This document shows positions 1-7,585 of a DNA stretch of 42,066 nucleotides, one piece after another (position 1 is the stretch's first letter; every line of letters starts with the position of its first letter). A model generated the notes under the pieces. That model was not told where the DNA came from, searched no databases, and worked only from the letters and a program-made list of their open reading frames with translations. The DNA is taken from NCBI GenBank assembly GCA_025923455.1, contig JAICFW010000104.1, positions 1 through 42,066 on the forward strand, given 5' to 3'. This DNA comes from Nitrososphaeraceae archaeon (GTDB lineage Archaea > Thermoproteota > Nitrososphaeria > Nitrososphaerales > Nitrososphaeraceae). The position numbers and the translations under genes are program-made.

Positions 1-345
1 GAAGTGGGAAGCAATCTGCCAACCGCACTAATTACACCGACAGTTAACGAACCTGACAATCCAAATGGATTTCCTATTGCCACGGCTGTATCTCCAACTA
101 GTGGTAAAGAGTTGCTTAGAGCCAAGGGATGTACATCGGTTTCCTTAGGATTCAATATCTTTAAGACGGCTAGATCACTGAAAGGATCGTTACCAACCAA
201 TGTTGCTTCATATGCATTGCCATTAAGGAATGTTACAATGTATTCATTTTTCAGAACTTCCTATAATTGCTATTATTTTTGCTACATGACTCATTGATGT
301 TTTATAGTATTGATCCTAATTAATTTCCTTCTATCCTGATCCATT
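1..345 (-). pseudogene. Decayed HtrA/DegP-like trypsin-fold serine protease (runs off the left edge)
   Basis: Reverse strand 260->1 reads EVLKNEYIVTFLNGNAYEATLVGNDPFSDLAVLKILNPKETDVHPLALSNSLPLVGDTAVAIGNPFGLSGSLTVGVISAVGRLLPT, typical HtrA including the DPFSDLAVLKI Asp region. Upstream in another frame: NGSG*KEIN*DQYYKTSMSHVAK, matching the GSG...(T)xxHV catalytic-His region but with two in-frame stops. A frame change is needed near 250-260, and no ATG precedes the open part. Confidence 0.7.
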
Positions 346-498
346 TTAGCTTGACTGTAAGTCTTAATGATGTTACCTAGAAAATATTGTATGTCGTTTG
401 AGTGCAAATTCTCTAATTAAGTTGCGATTGAAAATAATCTCAAAGATGAATCAAATGATGATCGACTAAAGGAAATATTCATCATATCAATTAACTAT

Positions 499-1110
499 TT
501 AGGTTGTTAGGTTAAGGTTTACTTGTGGTACTATACTCCTAGTCTGTGCTGAAGCTTCGTATTGAGGGTACTGTTCATAACCCCAAGCTTTAGCACCAAG
601 AAATCCATTTTCGTTAAATACGTTATTTGGGAAGGTTCTAATGTGAAGGTTAAAGTCTCTTACGCCATCATTGTACGCAGTTCTACTAACAGCGATTCTG
701 TTTTCAGTACCGGCCAATTCATCCATTAATCTTGTCACAGTAGCATCAGATTTTAGCTCCGGATATGCTTCATATGTTAATATGATCTTGCTAAGTGTAG
801 CTTCTAATTGATTGCTCAAGTTAACACGTTGTGCTGCATCTGGAGTTTGCATCCATTGCGATCTAAGCTTGGTAATGTCCTCTAATGTTTGACGTTCAAA
901 CTGCATATAGCCCTTTACTGATGATACCAAGTTAGGGATTAGATCATACCTCCTTTGAAGCTGGGTGTCCACATCTGCAGCACGTTTCTTAACCGACTCA
1001 TCTCTAGACTGCACACCATTAAAGCCAGAAATATAAATAGAATACAGACTTACTATAATAATAATTATTAATGCGGCGATTCCAATGCCAACTTTAATCC
1101 CCGTTCTCAT
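499..1110 (-). CDS. lemA: LemA family protein
   Basis: 203 aa; N-terminal TM segment followed by VQSRDESVKKRAADVDTQLQRRYDLIPNLVSSVKGYMQFERQTLEDITKLR and SRTAYNDGVRDFNLHIRTFPNN, LemA hallmarks. Confidence 0.95.
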   Translation of the reverse strand: MRTGIKVGIGIAALIIIIIVSLYSIYISGFNGVQSRDESVKKRAADVDTQLQRRYDLIPNLVSSVKGYMQFERQTLEDITKLRSQWMQTPDAAQRVNLSNQLEATLSKIILTYEAYPELKSDATVTRLMDELAGTENRIAVSRTAYNDGVRDFNLHIRTFPNNVFNENGFLGAKAWGYEQYPQYEASAQTRSIVPQVNLNLTT

Positions 1111-1191
1111 ATCAAATCACAATAACTTTATTTCAATATGAGCAGCACCTTATTAAATCCACTGGATAGATGTGGAAAATCACAGTTATAG

Positions 1192-2082
1192 CTACCTACC
1201 TGCGCCACCTCCACCAGAGGAGCCTCCTCCTCGACCATAATTACCACCACCGCCGGATCCTCTTGAGAAACCGCCGCCACCTCCTGCCCAACCTAGACCA
1301 CCCAATAAACCTCCCCAACCAAATCCGCTGCCACCTAAATCATTACCACTCTGTCCTCTCGATCCAAATCTCCTTCTTCTGCCTAGATAGAAAATGACGG
1401 CAATAATCACGAAAAAAACTAGCATCAACATCATTACTTCCCAACCACTTTCACTTTCACGTGGTTCATACTCTTGGTAAATCTGATTCTGATTTTTATA
1501 ACCAATCTTCTCGCCAATTGCTATTACCGTTGTTAAGAAAGCTTCACCTAAGACATCAGGATTCTTGGTAGCTTCAAAATTTTGTCTTGCTGGAACAAGA
1601 TATGAATCCAAAATCGCACCTGCAGTGCCGTCTGTGATATTTCCTTCCATTCCCCTGCCCACTTCAATGCGCATCGATCCGCCCCCAGAATCGCGTTGCA
1701 GTGAATATAAAACTAAAACACCATTATCCTTATCCTTCTTTCCTATACCTTTTATTCCATCCAAAGTAACTTCATTAAAAATATAATTGGCAAGAGTATC
1801 TCTGTCCGGAATCTCTTGATTGTCTTTCTTTATCCCATGCCCAATAAAACCTGGGATAGTAAATATTACTACTTCAGCAGAGGTTTGAGCATCCATACCT
1901 CTAAGATAATCTTCAATCAAATCCTTGTATTTTGAATTTATCAAGTTGGCATTATCATATACATATTGTGGTCTAATACCGTATGACGGTTGAGAAACAA
2001 GAGAGAATAAAAGAATCGTAATTAATGTGGATGCTATGCATAATTTATCGAGATTAAAAAGGCCATACAAGTTGAGTAACAT
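1192..2082 (-). CDS. TPM domain (YgcG-type) membrane protein with Gly-rich C-terminus
   Basis: Signal/TM N-terminus, VYDNANLINSKYKDLIEDYLRGMDAQTSAEVVIFTIPGF, C-terminal TM and GGGGGFSRGSGGGG tail; directly downstream of lemA. Confidence 0.9.
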   Translation of the reverse strand: MLLNLYGLFNLDKLCIASTLITILLFSLVSQPSYGIRPQYVYDNANLINSKYKDLIEDYLRGMDAQTSAEVVIFTIPGFIGHGIKKDNQEIPDRDTLANYIFNEVTLDGIKGIGKKDKDNGVLVLYSLQRDSGGGSMRIEVGRGMEGNITDGTAGAILDSYLVPARQNFEATKNPDVLGEAFLTTVIAIGEKIGYKNQNQIYQEYEPRESESGWEVMMLMLVFFVIIAVIFYLGRRRRFGSRGQSGNDLGGSGFGWGGLLGGLGWAGGGGGFSRGSGGGGNYGRGGGSSGGGGAGR

Positions 2083-2305
2083 TAGAACCAGTTATTTACA
2101 AACATTTTGTTTTTTGTTCATTTAAAATATTATTCACTAGGATTATAATCCAATCTAATTATTGAAACCAGGAATTATAACTATTGGTATTAGTAGTCAA
2201 GCATTAAAATTTGAGATCTTAAAATTCAAACACTAGATGTGGAATTTGGCGTAACAGGTTACCTAATATATGGTATAGAATAATCCATTTTCAAGATCGA
2301 TTAGT

Positions 2306-3730
2306 TTGGGAACAGTCACTGTAATGAAATTTGGGGGTAGTACGCTAGGGGAGGACGGTGTATGCATAGACAAAATAATTCAAAGAATAAGTAATAAGAT
2401 AGAAGGTCAAAAAAAGGTAGTTGCTGTATTTTCCGCACCTTTGATTCGATATAGAGATAAACTAAGTTCGATGACTGATGTGGCTATGCACATTGGAAAG
2501 AACTATGCTCAATCAAATCCAATAGAGATCGATGTTTTACGTGAGATATATGAAAACATTGCATCAAATAATCTTTCTGAGGAGTACCGAAAGAAATTTT
2601 CTAATGATATTAATAAATTTCATAAAGAAGTCATTGTTTCGTTAAAACAGGCCGCAGAAAATCGAAGATTTGTTGACGTTACCAGATCAAGGACCCTTGC
2701 TTATAGTGGAGAGATACCAATGTCATATCTAATGGACTATGTTTTAAGAAGCAAGAAAATAAAGTCTGACCATGTAGACATTGAGCAATGGCCTATTATC
2801 ACCGATGATAACTTTGAAGCTGCAAATTTTTTGATTGAAGAATCAAAGCAAAAATCAAGGCATTTCTGTGAATTAATAGAAAAAAATAGTGTAGTGACCA
2901 TAGGAGGTTTCATTGGAAAAACAACCGACGGACTAGAAACGACCTATGAAAGAGGAGGTTCAGATAGATCTGCAGCAGATGTTGCTATATTGCTGAACGA
3001 AAAATACAAAACAGAATTAGATTTTGAAAAGGATAATGCTGTACTGAGTGCAGATCCAAAAATAGTAAAGAAAGAATTGGATAGTATCAAATTTCTTTCT
3101 TATAATGAAGCAAGGTTAGCCGGTATGTTTGGAATGAAAATACTTGATCCTCTGGCAATCAAGGAAATTGATAATAACAATATGGATATACCTATCGTAA
3201 TTACAAACTTGAATGACCCTTCCAATACAACAACGATATCAAAAATTTCTGCCGACCAATCAGACAATCTTGTTAAGATTGTTACTGGAAAGAGAAATTG
3301 CGCCATAGTAAGGATGGAGACTATAGCAGCCTCACATTTATTGGCATCGCTTGAAAGCTACAAGCAATATCATGATTTTCTCAAGCTATCGCCATATAAG
3401 AAAGACGGAACTGAAATCACTAGGATCCTATTCCTCGATGGAGACTATGTTCGGCGAAATGAGCATTATTTCAAGGCTTATTATCCGAAAACGGAGATAG
3501 TGTATGACAGAGGTGTTGTTACTCTAATTGGGGATAATATGTGGAAAATGCCTAAAATTGCTTCAACTACGAGCAGCACGGTAGGTGAGCATGGAATTAA
3601 TATTTTGAATTTGGATGCACAAGAAGAGACTTCACGTATCCTAATTATTGTGGATGATTCCAAGGTGGCTGATGCAATTAGGGCAATACACGATAAGAGA
3701 AACAGAATTGATCGGAATGAAATTCAATGA
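2306..3730 (+). CDS. lysC: Aspartate kinase
   Basis: 474 aa; N-terminal MKFGGSTL, YERGGSDRSAADVAILL, C-terminal ACT-like region (VVTLIGDNMWKMPKIASTTSSTVGEHGINILNLDA). TTG start. Confidence 0.93.
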   Translation: MGTVTVMKFGGSTLGEDGVCIDKIIQRISNKIEGQKKVVAVFSAPLIRYRDKLSSMTDVAMHIGKNYAQSNPIEIDVLREIYENIASNNLSEEYRKKFSNDINKFHKEVIVSLKQAAENRRFVDVTRSRTLAYSGEIPMSYLMDYVLRSKKIKSDHVDIEQWPIITDDNFEAANFLIEESKQKSRHFCELIEKNSVVTIGGFIGKTTDGLETTYERGGSDRSAADVAILLNEKYKTELDFEKDNAVLSADPKIVKKELDSIKFLSYNEARLAGMFGMKILDPLAIKEIDNNNMDIPIVITNLNDPSNTTTISKISADQSDNLVKIVTGKRNCAIVRMETIAASHLLASLESYKQYHDFLKLSPYKKDGTEITRILFLDGDYVRRNEHYFKAYYPKTEIVYDRGVVTLIGDNMWKMPKIASTTSSTVGEHGINILNLDAQEETSRILIIVDDSKVADAIRAIHDKRNRIDRNEIQ

Positions 3731-4641
3731 ATGATAAAGGTAAGATATGGATGGATGGAAAGTTCGTTGAGTGGAATAATGCAAGAATTCACATTCTCAC
3801 ACACGCAATGCACTACGGGACTGCAGTGTTTGAAGGTATCCGCTGCTATGATACAAAAAATGGCCCAGCTATTTTTCGATTAGAGGATCATGTCAGGAGG
3901 CTTGCTAACAGTTGTAAAATGTATCATATGACTTTACAATTTTCAGAGAAAGATCTTGCGGATGCGATAGTTGAAACTATCAGGATTAATAATGCCAGGC
4001 ATTGCTACATAAGACCAATATGCTATTATGGGTATGGGAAAATGGGAGTCAATCCTTTACCTAACAAAGTATCAGCATCTATTGCTCTGTGGGATTGGGA
4101 AGACCACGTAAAAACTGAGGAAAACAAAGGCATGAGAGTTATTGTTTCATCTTGGGCGAGAATAGATTCAAGAAGCCTACCAATGCATGCTAAGGCTACA
4201 GCGAATTATGCAAATTCAGCGCTAGCTCGAATAGAGGCGATAAACTCAGGGGTTGACGAAGCAATCATGCTAAATATCAGTGGAATGGTGGTAGAAGGAA
4301 CCGCCGAGAATATTTTTATTGTAAGAGATAACACTCTCATTACACCTCCCCTTACATCAGGTGCATTGGATGGAATAACCCGATCAACCGTATTATCGAT
4401 TGCAGAGCACATGGGTATTAGCTTTCAGATTTGCGATATATCACGAGATGAGTTGTATTATGCTGATGAAGTATTCTTAACTGGAACAGCTGCTGAAATT
4501 AAATCCATAGGAGAAATTGATAAGATAATCATTGCTAATGGAAAGGTAGGGAAAATTGCTACACAATTAAAAAGCATTTACTATCAAATAGTACATGGAG
4601 ACATTGAAAAATTCGATAAATGGCTTACATACGTCAATTGA
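3727..4641 (+). CDS. ilvE: Branched-chain amino acid aminotransferase
   Basis: 304 aa; THAMHYGTAVFEGIRCYDTKNGPAIFRLEDHVRRL, KATANYANSALARIEA, ATGA overlap with lysC. Confidence 0.95.
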   Translation: MNDKGKIWMDGKFVEWNNARIHILTHAMHYGTAVFEGIRCYDTKNGPAIFRLEDHVRRLANSCKMYHMTLQFSEKDLADAIVETIRINNARHCYIRPICYYGYGKMGVNPLPNKVSASIALWDWEDHVKTEENKGMRVIVSSWARIDSRSLPMHAKATANYANSALARIEAINSGVDEAIMLNISGMVVEGTAENIFIVRDNTLITPPLTSGALDGITRSTVLSIAEHMGISFQICDISRDELYYADEVFLTGTAAEIKSIGEIDKIIIANGKVGKIATQLKSIYYQIVHGDIEKFDKWLTYVN

Positions 4642-4726
4642 TTGAAAAAAGATTTATTTCATCTTCATTTTGTTATTAAATAAATTACCGAATTTCAAGA
4701 AAATAGCACGTTCTAGACAAAAATTC

Positions 4727-5665
4727 TCAGAGTGGAGATTCATTTAAAATCAAAGCGAGAAGTGCGGATCTTAGATCTTTACCATAGGAGGCCTGCTTAA
4801 AGTAGATCGCATTAGTTTTACTATCAACATCTTGTGATATTTCGTCTATCCTGGGTAAAGGATGCATGATAGCAATATCAGATTTAAATTGTTTCAGAAT
4901 GTTACTATCAATTGTATATGCTCCTTTGACCTTTTCATATTCTTGAGGATCAGAAAACCTTTCTTTTTGAATTCTTGTAACGTATAAGATGTCTGCATCC
5001 CGAAACACCTTTTCACTCATCTCGACCAATTCTACAATTTTCATCTTATTTTTCAGTCCATAGATAGACTCTTGTCTAATTTGCAGTGTTGGTGGAGAAA
5101 CCAGAATGATTTCTACATCATAATTTGAAAGTCCGTACAATAAAGAGTAAATGGTTCGTCCGTATTTCAAGTCGCCCAAAATGCAAATTTTTAATCCATC
5201 AATTTTCTTTTTTTCTCTGATCATAGTGTATAAATCAAGCATTGCTTGTGTTGGATGTTCTTCACTTCCACTTCCTCCATTAATTATCGGATGATCAGAA
5301 ATCTCTGCGGCAAATTTACTTGACCCGTCAAGTTGGTGTCGAAGGATTATGATATCTGAATAAAGATCCATTACCCGTACTGTATCTTGCAGACTTTCAC
5401 CTTTTTCAATTGAAGATGATTTCAGATCAGATATCCCAATAGAACTACCGCCTATCGATGCCATTGCTGCCTCAAAACTCATTCTAGTGCGAGTACTTGG
5501 CTCATAAAACAGATATCCCATTATTCTGGCTTTTCCCAATTCATCTTTTTCTTTAGGACTAAGTTTCTTCATCTCGTCGGTTTTTTTAAACAAGTATTCT
5601 AGGTCATCCCTTTGAAAATCCTTAATGGAAACAACGTCTCGATTAAAGAATCTATTATTCTTCAT
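4727..5665 (-). CDS. pyrB: Aspartate carbamoyltransferase catalytic subunit
   Basis: 312 aa; FYEPSTRTRMSFEAAM, GGSGSEEHPTQAMLDLYT, MHPLPRIDEI. Confidence 0.96.
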   Translation of the reverse strand: MKNNRFFNRDVVSIKDFQRDDLEYLFKKTDEMKKLSPKEKDELGKARIMGYLFYEPSTRTRMSFEAAMASIGGSSIGISDLKSSSIEKGESLQDTVRVMDLYSDIIILRHQLDGSSKFAAEISDHPIINGGSGSEEHPTQAMLDLYTMIREKKKIDGLKICILGDLKYGRTIYSLLYGLSNYDVEIILVSPPTLQIRQESIYGLKNKMKIVELVEMSEKVFRDADILYVTRIQKERFSDPQEYEKVKGAYTIDSNILKQFKSDIAIMHPLPRIDEISQDVDSKTNAIYFKQASYGKDLRSALLALILNESPL

Positions 5666-5786
5666 TGATTGACACTATCATATTATGATAAAACCCCCTT
5701 TACAAAAAGATTCTTATCAAAAGTGCAACTAATTCTATAATTTTCTATATAGCATATATTAGTGACTTTTCAATAAAAATTGCAGT

Positions 5787-6713
5787 TTGAATAAGAGTGA
5801 GCTAACTCTGACCTTTGTTTTAATGACGTCATTCTTATTATCAGTCCAAAACGAGAATGTGATTACGTTTGGTCAACCTAATGATACAACGATTAGCTCT
5901 CATTCAAATTTGACTGTCCCGCTAAATAATAGTAGCATATTAGATACTAAATCAACGACTCAATTTCCCAATATGGCTGAACATCAAAACTCCTCCGTCA
6001 AGACTGTTACCTATACGCCAAAGTTTGTGTGCGGTAATGTCACTGCTAGTGAAGGTCCTGTAAGACCAGGACACTACGATACTGATATAAGCATCCTTAA
6101 CAAGCAAGTATACCCAATAAAATTATTTATGAATGTCATACCAAATGATGGTAAATCTTCTAATTCAATCATCAAGGTTCTTGAAGCTGAAAGCGCCATC
6201 GGGATCACATGTAGAGATATTCTTCCATTAGTTACTGACAGTAAGAACTTAACAGAGGGATTTGTGTTGCTGACCTTACCTATCAGTGGCAATATGATTA
6301 ATGCATTCCCTGATCCTAACAATCCAGAGGCATCAATATTAAGATCCATTGATGAATTACAAGCAAATTTGGTTGATGTACAAGTTTTCTATACCGCAAA
6401 TGCGCTTCCTCAACTTCCTAATGAAGTGATATTTAACAAAATTGAATTTAGAATATTAAGTGATCCCAGTGGAAAAATACCTCAAGCATTTTTGAGCAAG
6501 CTGTTAGAAGTCACTCTAACCTCTGATGCTGATCAGGTTTACGACCAAGTGCAACGGGTTAAGTCTCTATTAGAGGATAGATTCAGCCTGTCGGTTTCTG
6601 AAACGAACGCTATTAATATTCAAATTGAGAAATCTGAAATAGATAGCCTTTTTACCAAAGATGATCATGCAATATCTTCATCACGTCTAAATCCTAACAT
6701 ATACTTTAGGTGA
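5787..6713 (+). CDS. Predicted secreted protein of unknown function
   Basis: 308 aa; signal-peptide-like N-terminus, Asn/Ser/Thr-rich linker, then TPKFVCGNVTASEGPVRPGHYDTDISILN motif; TTG start. Confidence 0.75.
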   Translation: MNKSELTLTFVLMTSFLLSVQNENVITFGQPNDTTISSHSNLTVPLNNSSILDTKSTTQFPNMAEHQNSSVKTVTYTPKFVCGNVTASEGPVRPGHYDTDISILNKQVYPIKLFMNVIPNDGKSSNSIIKVLEAESAIGITCRDILPLVTDSKNLTEGFVLLTLPISGNMINAFPDPNNPEASILRSIDELQANLVDVQVFYTANALPQLPNEVIFNKIEFRILSDPSGKIPQAFLSKLLEVTLTSDADQVYDQVQRVKSLLEDRFSLSVSETNAINIQIEKSEIDSLFTKDDHAISSSRLNPNIYFR

Positions 6714-6731
6714 AATTAAGAGTAAAAAGTA

Positions 6732-7397
6732 TCACACCTTTAATGCCCTACTAATCATTATCAGTTCCGGTCCAGTTGTCAAACTACCTACTATCACTGA
6801 GCTGAAGTTGGCTATTATTCCTGATGACAAAAAAGGCGATCCTCCATTGACTGTAGCAGGTTCTGCCTCAATTTGGAGTATTTCAGATATTCTGCTAATT
6901 TCGGCATCATTAGCGTTTGGATGAACAATAGCCCCAGCGTTTGTGGCCACAACCATTGAGCCAACTTGGACGAAACCTCCAATTGACATTCTTTGAATTG
7001 GCACACCAAGAGTATCCTTAATATCTTGATCGACCGCCTCGCCAAACAGGTCCGAAACTATTGCTCCCTTATCATTAGCAGATATTAAGTTACCAATCGC
7101 AGTAAATTTGCTCTTTAATCGTTCTACATTTAATCCTGTCTGCTTAAGTATTTGTATCTCTTCATCTGAAACCGTTGATGGTAACAATATTCCATTGTTA
7201 TTCATAACTGTCATTGGTCCCATCAACCTGGTCCCTGCTATTGAAACATAAATTATTTCTTCAACATCCAAGTACTCTTTCAGTTTTTTAGTCTTTGTCT
7301 CCGCAAACCCAAACGGTAGCAAAAGCGTTTTATCGTTGCACCGTGTAAATAAACCTACGTTTGGACTCCTATAGACATCATATTTGTGGATCACCAA
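6732..7397 (-). CDS. eif6: Translation initiation factor 6 (aIF6)
   Basis: 221 aa; SPNVGLFTRCNDKTLLLP, TRLMGPMTVMNNNGILLPSTVSDEEI, GNLISANDKGAIVS, SMVVATNAGAIVHPNA. Confidence 0.96.
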   Translation of the reverse strand: MVIHKYDVYRSPNVGLFTRCNDKTLLLPFGFAETKTKKLKEYLDVEEIIYVSIAGTRLMGPMTVMNNNGILLPSTVSDEEIQILKQTGLNVERLKSKFTAIGNLISANDKGAIVSDLFGEAVDQDIKDTLGVPIQRMSIGGFVQVGSMVVATNAGAIVHPNANDAEISRISEILQIEAEPATVNGGSPFLSSGIIANFSSVIVGSLTTGPELIMISRALKV

Positions 7398-7585
7398 ATA
7401 TTTGAACTCTCCATCATGTGCACATCATATGGCAATATTTCTCTTATGATCGACTGAGATAAGAAATTATCTACTAAAGCTTAATTAATGACCCTGTAAT
7501 TTCTGGACATAATATAACGCTTGATTCTTTCTATTTGTCAAAAAAATTTCAAATTCGCCAAAAATAAAAAAAGACGGACCTTTGG

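Noticed and set aside
4-297. 97-aa + strand ORF at left edge
   Set aside because: The opposite strand gives strong HtrA similarity; this frame is the antisense shadow.
1170-1397. 75-aa + strand ORF
   Set aside because: Antisense to the Gly-rich tail of the TPM protein; His/Leu-rich artefact composition.
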